Below are positions 43,601-50,259 of a stretch of DNA of 64,000 nt, one piece after another. How positions within the stretch are numbered: the stretch's first letter is position 1; every line of letters begins with the position of its first letter. The notes under the pieces were generated by a model. The model saw nothing but the letters and a program-made list of their open reading frames with translations, was not told the DNA's origin and ran no database searches. The translations under genes were made by a program, and so were the position numbers. This DNA comes from Liolophura sinensis (lineage: Eukaryota; Mollusca; Polyplacophora; Chitonida; Chitonidae), in NCBI RefSeq assembly GCF_032854445.1, contig NC_088295.1:45681385-45745384 (forward strand). The letters run 5' to 3'.

Positions 43601-46100
43601 ACTGTCATTGTCTGTGGCGAAGGATTTCATGGCGTCCAGGATAGGCCTGTATCCGGTACAGCGGCAAATGTTGCCATCAAACGCAGCCTCTACTTCCTCT
43701 TGTGTCGGGGTTGGCTTGTCATGGAGGAATCTAGCAGGCAGACAATGTGAGGTTTATGTTTAAATAGGCCATACCTCATGAGGATAATCTTAATTTATCT
43801 TATTTATTTAATTATTGCTCACCGCCACATTCAAGAATATTTGTCAGTTTTATTGGTGGATCATGGGCTAAATTACAAACCATTCCAGTAAGTGTAACTG
43901 TCACTACACTACCCTTACATACTCATGACCATGCCTGGGATGCAGTAATCACAGTGACTGTCTCTACACTTACCTGTACATACTCATGACCATGCCTGGG
44001 GAACAGTAACCACACTGACTGTCATTACACTTACCCATACATACTCATGACCATGCCCTGAGTACAGTAACCACACTGACTGTCACTACACTTACCTGTA
44101 CATACTCATGAGTATGCCCTGAGTACAGTAACCACACTGACTGTCACTACACTTACCCGAATATACTCATGACCAAGCCTGGAGTACAGTAATCACACTG
44201 ACTGTCACTATACTTACCTGTACATACTCATGACCATGCCCTGAGTACAGTTAGCACACTGATTGTCACTACACTTACCTGTACATACTCATATCAACAT
44301 GCTCTGAGTACAGTAACCACACTCACTGTCACTACACTTAACCGTATATACTCATAATCATGTCTAATGTGCAGTAACCACACTGACTGTCACTACACTT
44401 ACCCGTATATACTCATCACCGTACCCGGAGTACAATAACCACACTGACTGTCTCTACATTTAGCCGTACATACTCATGGCCATGCCCGGGGTACAGTATC
44501 CACACTGACTGTCACCACAATACCCCTACATAATCATGACCATGCCCGGTGTACAGTAACCACATTGATTGCCACTACACTTACCCGTACATACTCATAA
44601 CCATGCCCGGTGTACAGTAACCACACTGACTTCCATTGAAGGCGGCCACTCTTTCCTGGATTGGGTGAAAACCTTCTCTCTGGTTACCAATTCCTTCCAC
44701 GGTCACGATTTGCCAGCCGTCCACTGAGTACAATGGACACAAACACTGTGAGGGAGACGAAATATAGCAGCCATGTCAGAATCCTGTCAGTCTGAGCGTC
44801 TGTGATTTTGAAAATGGTTAGCCTACATGAGAAAGTATTTGCTGATTTATCACTGTTTTCTATTTTCAGACAAAGAAGACCCCAATTCGCAAACAAGCCA
44901 CTGTGCCTTCACGCAGTCCCATCAAAGCAGACATATCCAGCTTAAATATTTGATATGAATATTTTGAAGGAAATTATATGACATATATTCTAACAGTAGG
45001 GATTACCCAGACAAAACAAAGTTATTGTTATATTATAAAAACGGTATATCAGATCCACGGTACTTAACACGGTGAACACTGCTGATAACAGCGAGTTTCC
45101 GAGGCATGTATTCTAGTTAAATACATACCAAAATATGACTGCGACAAGGATAGATATTTTGTGAAAACACTGGGTGTACTGCTTGCTGTTCAGGATGGCG
45201 AATTTTTCTTCAGTGTTCTAATACATCATCTAGAATGTCTATATTTACGTGACATGGCATTACCCGCTTACAGATATAAAAAATGGCAAAGAGTTTTACA
45301 ATGTCCACTTCTATGTACCTCTTCAAGAACTTATTCCATAAGTTACATGATCAGGGCTTTTCCAGCAAAGAGCTGACTTTCTTTCTTGATTCCACTGCGT
45401 GTATGTCCTCACAGCTAGACAGCTAGTAAGAAATCGAAAATACACACACGTACTGAGTTTATGCTGAAGGTGCGGTCTGTTTGGACGGAGGGGTCGTAGA
45501 CAGTGACAGTGACCACACAGGCACCACAGCCCGCCTCTCGGCACATGATCTTCGTGCCCTTGTACCCTGCCACATCCCGGATGTAGTCGTTGAGGGAGGT
45601 CGTGAACTCGTACTGGCCATTCTTCACTGAAACATGGATACATCTTCAATAAATCAGAGAGTACAGTAACGAATGACCGACCAAATCAAATTATTTCGTG
45701 AATTATGATTGGCTTTGGCCAGCAAACACACAGGTTAACGGTAAAATGATTTATCCAGGAATACATATAGGAATGTAATGGAACGGCACCTGTTTTTAAA
45801 GATGCATAACGCTTACTTTAATTAGTTGATAACTAAACCTCAATTAATAAAATAGTCTTCACTGAGGTCGTCTTTTTGTTTTTAAATGTTCATTTTATTT
45901 AATATAGGTTAACTTCAACATGCCCATTGATGAATTACTGATTAATCATAACTAGAAGTTAGTCGGACTAAACTGAAGAAAATCTAATAATTGATCTATA
46001 TTTATTGACTGTTGAATTATACAATGCAACAAGCCGCATCTCACCTGTGTATAAGGTACCGTTAAGGTGAAAACTGATCGAACTGCAGGCACCATTTTGA
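25546..46100 (-). CDS. Molybdo-flavoenzyme: aldehyde oxidase-like member of the xanthine dehydrogenase family (33 exons located)
   Basis: I traced 33 exons on the minus strand whose phases all agree (3,889 nt, about 1,295 residues; family members are about 1,300-1,350). The domain order is as in the family. Residues 1-90: plant-type [2Fe-2S] with CREAGCGAC and a downstream Cys. Residues 90-180: alpha-helical [2Fe-2S] with CGYCTPG and CRCTGYRP. Residues about 235-520: FAD domain with VFGNT and RNAGSWAGN. Residues about 560-1295: molybdopterin domain with [34 protein letters not shown] and catalytic Glu in GEPP. Val follows GGGFGGK where xanthine dehydrogenase has a substrate Glu. The NAD-linked FFxGYR motif is absent. 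Both favour an aldehyde oxidase using O2. Enzymes of this type oxidise aldehydes and N-heterocycles with Moco, two Fe-S clusters and FAD, as soluble homodimers. The first coding exon lies upstream and was not found. One exon has compensating indels (29168..29296). Confidence 0.94.
26034..26144 (-). CDS. Oxidase exon 32: catalytic Glu
   Basis: Encodes [20 protein letters not shown], then [17 protein letters not shown]. The Glu of G-E-P-P is the base that activates the Mo-bound hydroxyl in this family. Phase 1 end at GTAAGA. Confidence 0.94.
26460..26632 (+). mobile_element. SINE family A, degraded (oxidase intron 31)
   Basis: GGGGTCCTCCCTGGTTAG, GTAGGAGCCTCTCACCAACG and CCAATCAAATAAATATT align with head and tail; the middle is decayed. 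Confidence 0.65.
26709..26805 (-). CDS. Oxidase exon 31
   Basis: Encodes [20 protein letters not shown], then [12 protein letters not shown]. It matches the family Y-K-x-P-x-x-x-D-I-P-x-x-x-x-V-x-L-L. Phase 1 end at GTAAGA. Confidence 0.93.
27342..27465 (-). CDS. Oxidase exon 30: [13 protein letters not shown] motif
   Basis: Encodes [20 protein letters not shown], then [21 protein letters not shown]-(L/I)-N-P-x-I-D-x-G-Q-(V/I)-E-G is a family signature. The donor is TGG/GTAAGC. Confidence 0.94.
27822..27956 (-). CDS. Oxidase exon 29
   Basis: Encodes [20 protein letters not shown] then [20 protein letters not shown], with the family Y-F-x-Y-G-x-x-x-x-E-V-E-(I/V)-D-x-L-T-G motif. Phase 2 end before GTACAA. 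Confidence 0.94.
28122..28240 (-). CDS. Oxidase exon 28
   Basis: Encodes [20 protein letters not shown] then [19 protein letters not shown], the family A-x-x-x-A-C-x-x-L-x-x-R-L helix. The exon ends in phase 2 before GTATTT. Confidence 0.92.
28421..28614. mobile_element. MITE-like inverted-repeat element (oxidase intron 27)
   Basis: Arms of about 60-70 nt face each other: AAATCCGTTTCCTAAGTGATG with GATCTAACAGTTAATCCGT on the left, and their reverse complement on the right, around a short centre with two TTATTCTTTATCA copies. No coding capacity. Confidence 0.72.
28853..29090 (+). mobile_element. Tc1/mariner-type MITE with transposase N-terminal remnant (oxidase intron 27)
   Basis: Terminal inverted repeats TACAGGGTGTCCCAGAAGTC and the complement of GACTCCTGGGAAACCCTGTA bound a 238-bp element flanked by TA on both sides. 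Inside is a 45-codon frame starting [17 protein letters not shown]. It resembles the helix-turn-helix start of cut-and-paste transposases and runs through the right repeat to a stop at 29091-29093. It looks like an internal-deletion derivative. Confidence 0.72.
28956..29093 (+). pseudogene. Truncated transposase N-terminus inside the MITE
   Basis: 45 codons: [29 protein letters not shown], then a tail encoded by the right terminal repeat. The HTH-like part matches the pattern of mobile-element transposase starts; the catalytic DDE/D domain is absent. Confidence 0.55.
29168..29296 (-). CDS. Oxidase exon 27, with two compensating one-base indels
   Basis: The flanking frame reads VIQAVAATL and later [19 protein letters not shown], both typical of the family, with good splice sites on each side (total 129 nt, phase 0 to 0). 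Between them the expected peptide [13 protein letters not shown] appears only in another frame. One G is missing after TTG near 29270, and one extra C sits in AACCACG near 29231. Read straight through, the exon hits TGA at 29254..29252. This is either an assembly error or a null allele. Confidence 0.85.
29614..29718 (-). mobile_element. SINE family A, 3' half (oxidase intron 26)
   Basis: (ATTT)n, GATTGGTCTTTTACGCCG and GGGAGGAAACCGGGCAGAG; the head is missing. It faces the full copy 106 bp away. Confidence 0.88.
29824..30089 (+). mobile_element. SINE family A, full-length reference copy (oxidase intron 26)
   Basis: The head GTCGGTTAGAGCGCTAGCGC and B box GAGTTCAAGTCCAGCTC mark tRNA origin. 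Body GGATGGTCGTGGGTTTTCCC, tail ACGGCGTAAAACACCAATCA and (AAATAA)n complete it. Confidence 0.92.
30442..30600 (-). CDS. Oxidase exon 26: GGVEMGQG Moco motif
   Basis: Encodes [20 protein letters not shown] and [22 protein letters not shown]-x-E-M-G-Q-G contributes to molybdopterin binding throughout the family. The donor is AAG/GTATCC (phase 0). Confidence 0.94.
30832..30945 (-). CDS. Oxidase exon 25
   Basis: Encodes [20 protein letters not shown] then [16 protein letters not shown], the variable helical region before the K-K-R-G-(L/I) motif. The donor is CAG/GTGCGT. Confidence 0.9.
31472..31581 (-). CDS. Oxidase exon 24
   Basis: Encodes [20 protein letters not shown] then [17 protein letters not shown], matching the conserved helix and R-x-x-N-x-Y segment. 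The donor is CAA/GTAAGT. Confidence 0.92.
31691..31746. repeat. Perfect 15-bp inverted repeat (hairpin)
   Basis: AATTCTTCCAGATTA and its exact complement TAATCTGGAAGAATT are separated by about 26 nt inside oxidase intron 23. An (AT)n run lies just before it. Confidence 0.75.
32433..32513 (-). CDS. Oxidase exon 23: NTACRAP motif
   Basis: Encodes [20 protein letters not shown] then NTACRAP, equivalent to N-T-A-F-R-G-F-G of xanthine dehydrogenase. The Arg is kept but the stacking Phe is replaced by Pro, as in many invertebrate aldehyde oxidase-like proteins. Phase 1 end at GTAAGT. Confidence 0.92.
33036..33156 (-). CDS. Oxidase exon 22
   Basis: Encodes [20 protein letters not shown] then [23 protein letters not shown]-x-x-x-G-x-(I/L)-x-A is conserved in the family. 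The xanthine dehydrogenase Arg880 segment (E-R-A) has no clear counterpart. Phase 1 end. Confidence 0.92.
33572..33650 (-). CDS. Oxidase exon 21
   Basis: Encodes [20 protein letters not shown] then PVLANYK, matching the family R-P-V-R-x-x-x-x-R-x-x-D-M-x-x-x-G-x-R-H motif with replacements. The donor is AAG/GTGTGT. Confidence 0.92.
33924..34113 (-). mobile_element. SINE family A, old copy (oxidase intron 20)
   Basis: TTTATTTTATTG, CATATTCAAGAGAATTTCAC, CTGCGGCCAGGGTTATGG and a terminal CCTAGGCCACCCC follow the family order with much divergence. Confidence 0.6.
34471..34575 (-). CDS. Oxidase exon 20: GGGFGGK Moco motif
   Basis: Encodes [20 protein letters not shown] then [15 protein letters not shown]. 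The residue after GGGFGGK is Val. Xanthine dehydrogenases have the substrate-binding Glu there, and aldehyde oxidases have Val. Ends phase 2 before GTCAGT. Confidence 0.94.
35115..35224 (-). CDS. Oxidase exon 19
   Basis: Encodes [20 protein letters not shown] and [16 protein letters not shown]. The family motif V-Y-x-S-T-Q-x-P lies here. Ends phase 2 before GTAACT. Confidence 0.93.
35340..35413 (+). mobile_element. SINE family A, degraded tail (oxidase intron 18)
   Basis: AATACTCTTGAATACA, GTCGTAAAACATCAATC and AAATAAATAAATGG. Confidence 0.6.
35443..35522 (-). CDS. Oxidase exon 18
   Basis: Encodes [20 protein letters not shown] then HFYMENQ, the family G-Q-x-H-F-Y-M-E-x-Q motif near the Moco site, with His-Gln-Tyr-His order. 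The donor is CAG/GTAAAC. Confidence 0.93.
36575..36724 (-). CDS. Oxidase exon 17
   Basis: Encodes [36 protein letters not shown] and PDLVSGDPE, matching the A-x-x-A-A-x-x-V-x-x-x-Y segment. Phase 1 end at GTACAT. Confidence 0.92.
36847..36904 (-). CDS. Oxidase exon 16
   Basis: Encodes [19 protein letters not shown], the family V-x-x-x-G-Q-x-(V/I)-G strand. A short 58-nt exon ending in phase 1 before GTGGGT. Confidence 0.9.
37035..37233 (+). mobile_element. tRNA-derived SINE, diverged family A relative (oxidase intron 15)
   Basis: GCTCAGGTGGTTAAAGCGC (A-box-like), CCTGACCAATGAGGTCGG and ACGGCCGTCATATAAAT keep the family order. Confidence 0.55.
37295..37378 (-). CDS. Oxidase exon 15
   Basis: Encodes [18 protein letters not shown] and CLGFFGKEE, matching the family P-G-V-x-x-x-x-T-A-x-D-I-P-G-x-N motif. 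The donor is GAG/GTAAAA. Confidence 0.92.
37863..37985 (-). CDS. Oxidase exon 14: start of molybdopterin domain
   Basis: Encodes [20 protein letters not shown] then [16 protein letters not shown]. ASGEAxYxxDI is a family hallmark. The exon ends TTA/GTAGGT (phase 0); the alternative GTGAAA site three bases on would break the frame. Confidence 0.92.
38098..38350. repeat. Tandem repeat, about 65 bp x 3-4 (oxidase intron 13)
   Basis: ACAACGGTCATTGTACAAA, CCGCTATCCAGGAATAAGCA and CAATATCTGG recur; decayed copies may extend further. Confidence 0.75.
38712..38870 (-). CDS. Oxidase exon 13: linker to molybdopterin domain
   Basis: Encodes [31 protein letters not shown] and [13 protein letters not shown]. 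The last corresponds to the family G-x-P-x-x-H-x-x-A-x-x-Q motif, with Lys replacing the usual His. The donor is CAG/GTAATA (phase 0). Confidence 0.92.
39407..39507 (-). CDS. Oxidase exon 12: end of FAD domain
   Basis: Encodes [17 protein letters not shown] and [16 protein letters not shown], the family P-x-Y-R-x-x-L-x-x-x-L-F-x-K motif. The donor is AAG/GTGAGA (phase 0). Confidence 0.93.
39984..40050 (-). CDS. Oxidase exon 11
   Basis: Encodes [17 protein letters not shown] and PAVVK. The acceptor is TAATTTCCAG. The exon ends AAAC/GTAAGC in phase 1, completed to Gln by the next exon. Confidence 0.88.
40476..40583 (-). CDS. Oxidase exon 10: FAD domain C-terminal part
   Basis: Encodes [15 protein letters not shown], then [17 protein letters not shown], matching the family N-A-x-x-x-V-N-A-x-x segment. 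The donor is TTT/GTAAGT (phase 0). Confidence 0.92.
40922..41067 (-). CDS. Oxidase exon 9: FAD domain C-terminal part
   Basis: Encodes [30 protein letters not shown] and [11 protein letters not shown]. The dehydrogenase motif FFxGYRKT expected here is not present, which argues against NAD as acceptor. The donor is CAG/GTGAGT (phase 0). Confidence 0.92.
41192..41370 (-). mobile_element. SINE family A, internally deleted (oxidase intron 8)
   Basis: Tail GATTGGTGTTTTACGCCG, then a jump from GCGACGGCA to GGTTGCTGGAAGACC, and the head up to CACGCTGCGCTAAAG. Confidence 0.88.
41730..41835 (-). CDS. Oxidase exon 8: FAD-binding loop
   Basis: Encodes [20 protein letters not shown] followed by [15 protein letters not shown]. 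It is equivalent to the family R-N-x-x-S-x-G-G-N loop that contacts FAD. The donor is TTG/GTAAAG (phase 1). Confidence 0.93.
41998..42147 (-). CDS. Oxidase exon 7: FAD domain
   Basis: Encodes [18 protein letters not shown] through [19 protein letters not shown], the helix before the FAD-binding Asn-rich loop. The donor is AAT/GTAAGT (phase 0). Confidence 0.92.
42505..42578 (-). CDS. Oxidase exon 6: FAD domain
   Basis: Encodes [17 protein letters not shown] and IDELYKRE, matching the stretch after the family V-G-N-T motif. The acceptor is ATCGCCAG and the donor GAA/GTACGT (phase 0). Confidence 0.9.
42886..43156 (-). CDS. Oxidase exon 5: linker and start of FAD domain
   Basis: Encodes [17 protein letters not shown], then a low-complexity Ala/Asn/Gly/Ser linker (HANGSA-type repeats, about 25 residues). 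It continues with the FAD-domain entry [16 protein letters not shown] and MVFGNTIAG. Ends phase 1 at a GTGCAA donor. Confidence 0.9.
43574..43730 (-). CDS. Oxidase exon 4: second [2Fe-2S] domain
   Basis: Encodes [17 protein letters not shown] then [20 protein letters not shown], containing the last two Cys ligands of the second cluster, followed by an acidic tail ending in IDIE. The donor is GAG/GTACTA (phase 0). Confidence 0.93.
43796..43868 (-). mobile_element. SINE family A, degraded tail (oxidase intron 3)
   Basis: TTATTTATTTAATTATTGCT, CCACATTCAAGAATATTTG; weak match only. Confidence 0.4.
43890..44584 (-). repeat. Exon-derived minisatellite, about 60 bp x 11, in oxidase intron 3
   Basis: About eleven imperfect copies of a 60-63 bp unit run directly into exon 3. 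On the minus strand each unit holds about 45 nt matching the exon end (CAGTGTGGTTACTGTAC to ATGAGTATGTACGG), the donor GTAAG and about 15 nt of intron. Several units still read [15 protein letters not shown] or a close variant and keep GTAAG. Others have lost the donor (GCTAA, GTTAA) or gained a stop, as in the first copy near 44526. Confidence 0.9.
44585..44745 (-). CDS. Oxidase exon 3: end of first and start of second [2Fe-2S] domain
   Basis: Begins [10 protein letters not shown] with the fourth ligand Cys of cluster one, then [23 protein letters not shown] and [15 protein letters not shown]. Ends TACGG/GTAAG in phase 2. The last 45 nt of this exon plus its donor are copied in tandem in the following intron. 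Confidence 0.93.
45454..45626 (-). CDS. Oxidase exon 2: first [2Fe-2S] cluster Cys residues
   Basis: Encodes [35 protein letters not shown] and [10 protein letters not shown]. The C-x4-C-x2-C spacing matches three ligands of the plant-type ferredoxin cluster. The donor is TCA/GTACGT (phase 0). Confidence 0.92.
46045..46100 (-). CDS. Oxidase located exon 1: N-terminal beta strands of first Fe-S domain
   Basis: A long T-tract acceptor (TTTTTTTTTCAG) is followed by an open frame [18 protein letters not shown], ending ACAG/GTGAGA in phase 1. The text fits the family start ISF-x-NG-x-x-YT. It begins inside a codon, so at least one more upstream exon must supply the initiator Met. Confidence 0.75.
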
Positions 46101-47541
46101 CTGAAAAAAAAAAGAAAAAAATATTGTGTTGACTCAATTGGTTGACGGATTAATTACGGTTGGCTGTTACATTGGCTAATTTAAAAGATGTAGGCTTATA
46201 CGAAAATACCTCGGGGTTATAAACGGTGCATTGCATGTCACTAATACATAACCCAAGTGGACCAAGTGAGTCATACGTCTGTCTGGAATATACCTTATGT
46301 CATGGCTTTGTACGGCCTGAATGTCACATCCGTAAACGTACACTTATCAGTGCTCCCATTTAAGTCCAAATAACTGTCAATGATTCTGAACCATTTCAGC
46401 CATATTTATATACAACGTTTACCGGTTACTTGTAATTCTTAACTTCTATCTTAGCCCACGGTAAGATTACAACTGTATTTACAGTTCATATACCAGCCTG
46501 ATACATGAATACGTATACATGTGCAAAGCACAAATAGCAAATATGTGGGTTGAGCCCATAGGTGAATGAACGCACTTTTAACGGACTTGTATAACAACAA
46601 GTGCATATGCAAGTGAGTGGGTTGCCTCAGGCTGGTGGTTTCGTCTAGATCATGAATACGCAATTCTTTAATACACGTCTGCCATCCAGTATTGCAGCCT
46701 ATGATGCAAGGTGAAAACAATTGAAATGAAATAGCATCCTTTTAAACCAATCCAAGCTTTGATTTTTTTTCTGCGGGTTCTTCCCTTTTCCTTCTTTTAT
46801 GCATCTGTTGGGATATTTTTTTATTCAAAAATATGTCACATAAATAAATAAATAAATACATAGACTAATAAATTCATAAAGAAACGAAACATATATGTGT
46901 GTTTTTATTCAAGAATATTACAACTATATGTGGCAATAGGCAGATTTATATGGGAAGGAAAACGAACAGTACTCACATAAAACCGCTTTCGTTCGCAAGG
47001 TACTAGTACACTAAGTGAAAGGTTCAGTTCTTCTTACATGAAGTTTTGGTTTGGCCTAGTAACTATATAGATACTATTTTGATACATATATAGTCCACGC
47101 CGTCGCAGTTATAACGTAAAACAACTCATGCTGATTTAGCATTCAACAGATGGGGAACAGCATTGAGGTTTTGCCATCGTTGTATACTTTATTCCTTATA
47201 TTCAGACATTATTATAAACACATGCACATTTTGTCCCCTATATTCAGATACTGTAATGGATACTCAAGTATAGGTCAACTTTTGGTGCTACTATTTAAAC
47301 TTGAGTTTGGGCGCCTACTTTTGCCCTTACGAGGTTATTCTAGCCCTGACATTCGGCATGCTTGCTGTATGGCTGACAGACCGAAACACGTGTTTTCAGG
47401 CGATTGTTTGCGTAACCGAAGAAGTGGCCATATAAGGCTACATTGCACGCGTATTCATATCCTCTTACCCTGGTGTAGTGAGGCCCGATACAACCAGTAA
47501 ATAGGCTACTCTAGCTGCACACGACAAGGGTCACCAGTGCG

Positions 47542-47586
<45 letters not shown>

Positions 47587-49667
47587 CCTTTTTTGGCGCA
47601 ACAACGACAGGCAGCAGAGAATGGAACAACCTATGACTAGGTACGTACTCAGCTCTCTCTTGTATCTCCATGACATCCGATCTTGCAAGCAGGTTTAATA
47701 GCAGTCCGTGCTTATTACAGAGCCAAACTACTACTTGCGTTACCCCCGTGCCGTGTGTGTTTCATTACATGGCACGGAATTTACAGGTCAGTGAGCAGCG
47801 CACCAGCTCATCGCACTGGCAGACATAGACCAAGCAAGTTCATACTTCGCGACATACAACTAAGTGCATGTACAACCCATAGTTTTCCTCAATTTTTGGA
47901 GTACGGATGCGCCGACTGTGTGTTTTGTGTGTGTTAATTTATTGTAGACGAGATGCTATTCCCCTTTAGTTGTCATGGCGTTTATTTCGGACCACGGACA
48001 AAGATCCCATGATACTGAAGAAGCCCTGCGTATATAGGCTATACAGGCTGATAGGCCTTTACGGTTGACAGGCCAACTATGCAGACCAATAAACCTGGAG
48101 CACTTATACATGCTCCAGGTCGCAATGATATGTCCATTCACGAGGTACTCAACCATAGTCGAGGTCATGGCTGTTTTCATATTTGTCTTTGCTTTTCTTT
48201 TCTTTTCTTTTTTTCACAATAATGTCCAAAAACAACAGTTCACAGGAATCACCTTTCTACTAGTATTTTATAAATTTACAGATGGTGGAAAACTTTGGAA
48301 AAAAATCCACCATAGAATATGACTTTTTGACGAATTATTTTCTTACACATAAAAATTAAAAACTGTATTCATTTTAGAGGTATTAACAGCAAAACAGATA
48401 TGATCTAAATGTCTGTTTGTGACGTCATGATTGCCTAGTTTGCATATGCAATCATTATGTAGGATACTTGACTGTCGCGCTTGGGTGCACAAAAATTGTA
48501 CATCTGGCACGTGTGAAGTCGACGAGAATAACGGATGTGGAGTAAATGGAAAGATACACATACATACACACATATACAAACAAACATACATGCATGGCCA
48601 TACAGATCCCTTCCTTTATAGTTAATGTTTCTTTAGATTTGCTGTGCATCTATGCATGACATCATATATTCATACAACAAGCATATTCTCACGAATTTCT
48701 AATTTTTCATCCACAGTATAGTAATTTTCCGATAGAGCAGAGCTATTCATGAAAACAGTTTTACACAATATAGTTTGCTTGACAACTCGTATGTCATGGT
48801 GAGAATTTTACATTTGCATTTTGTATATAAAGGCACATATTGTTTAACTGGCTTTTTTATTGCCTTAGGAAAGGAGACAAAAAACAGTTCCCATTACGCT
48901 TGTATTATCCACCCCTTTTATAGTGGCACACAATTAAGATAAGAATGTGATGAATCCTGCAGACAGATTTCAACCCAATGCACAGACTACATGTTTACCA
49001 CATAGGTTTACAATTAGACCTAGCTACACAGACTCGTGTGAATTTGAGTTACACGGCAGAGGCCTGCATTTATTTATTTATTTATTTGTCTATTTGTCTA
49101 TTTGTCTATTTGATACTCGAGAAAACCGGAGGGCACGAGCAGACATATGCACACCTTATATAAGTGGAAGACACAGGGTTTGTATCTATCAAGCAACTTA
49201 AGACTCAAGTCATAACTTGGATGTTCTTAAAAAAAAACCAAATCTCCTAACCGGAAAGAGCTCAAATTGTACTTAATACATTGTTTAGTCGTTAAGAATC
49301 ATTGTACAATTTTGTTAAAATTCTAGAGCAATATAGTTTATTTGTAGGTGCTTTTGAATTTTTTGACATAAGTCTTAATATGTTTGATAAGTACGGACCG
49401 AGGCGAAGAAAGGACAAACGACTTCACCACTCATCCGCAAAGATTCGCTGACTCGTTGGCCTGGATATAGACCAATCTACAGTATCTATGGGTATCCAGG
49501 TCGCACTAGGCCGTTCATTGGTCTAGTACGCACCTTACCTTTACATATTGCTCCACAATGAATCAGCATCTTCTGTGAGATCGGCTGAATTGTTCAGTCG
49601 GCAAAGAATTCAGTATTTCCGCAGTTCTATTTACAGCCTTATTCTAAGTACCAGTACATCTTATACA
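46101..49667. other. Region upstream of located oxidase exon 1
   Basis: The missing first oxidase exon and its promoter may lie here, but no Met exon with the required phase-2 donor could be identified. Contains a (TA)n array at 47550-47582 and a CACATACA-type run near 48558-48590. Confidence 0.4.
47547..47582. repeat. (TA)n microsatellite
   Basis: About 17 TA dinucleotides in a row. Confidence 0.9.
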
Positions 49668-49733
49668 TTTTCGTCGTCATATGACTGAAAAATTGTTAAT
49701 TACGTACGTTAAACTCGAAGCACTCACTCACTC
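49668..49733 (+). mobile_element. SINE family B, tail only
   Basis: TCGTCGTCATATGACTGAAA, ACGTTAAACTCGAAGCAC and TCACTCACTC. Confidence 0.8.
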
Positions 49734-50259
49734 TTACACACTTGTACATGGAAGTTTGTACTACTTGTATACACATACACATTTATCGTGTATACATACA
49801 CGTTTAAATCTACACTAGTGGCCCGGCCAGGTAACATGTAGTGTGCTACATACGTGTTCTATGATCACACGTATGCACTGAAAAGTATGACCTTCTGTGG
49901 GAAAGAACAAGCTAGAGTACCTATATATCTTTTACACCTACTCATGTAGAAGAACGTCATTGTTTTGCATTAACTATTTATCTATTTTATCGAGGTCGTT
50001 GGACTTATGTCTCCATTACCTTGCAATGATAGTATCTCTTGCAACTGCGCACATGCGTATGAGCGCGAGACAGACCTATTCAGTCCTTTGCATGGTATTT
50101 TATTTCTACCGTTTGTGTTAGTGTGTTGATGCAAATTATTCATGCACATAAAATTGTGGCTTAATGTTAACTGAATACAATTTATGTAAAAGAATATATG
50201 TAATGGGAAACGGACATCTTGATGTAACAGTATATCAAGTAAATATGTTGGCCAACCGC

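Noticed and set aside
44341-44584. CRISPR-like array interpretation of the 60-bp repeats
   Set aside because: Units are contiguous without unique spacers, derive from the adjacent exon, and the genome is eukaryotic.
46092-46094. ATG inside oxidase exon 1 as the start codon (MVPAVRSVF...)
   Set aside because: That frame does not join exon 2 in phase; the alternative frame ([11 protein letters not shown]) matches the family and joins correctly.
47150-47500. 116-codon plus-strand open frame
   Set aside because: No splice context, no recognisable motif, and the composition fits chance in AT-rich DNA.
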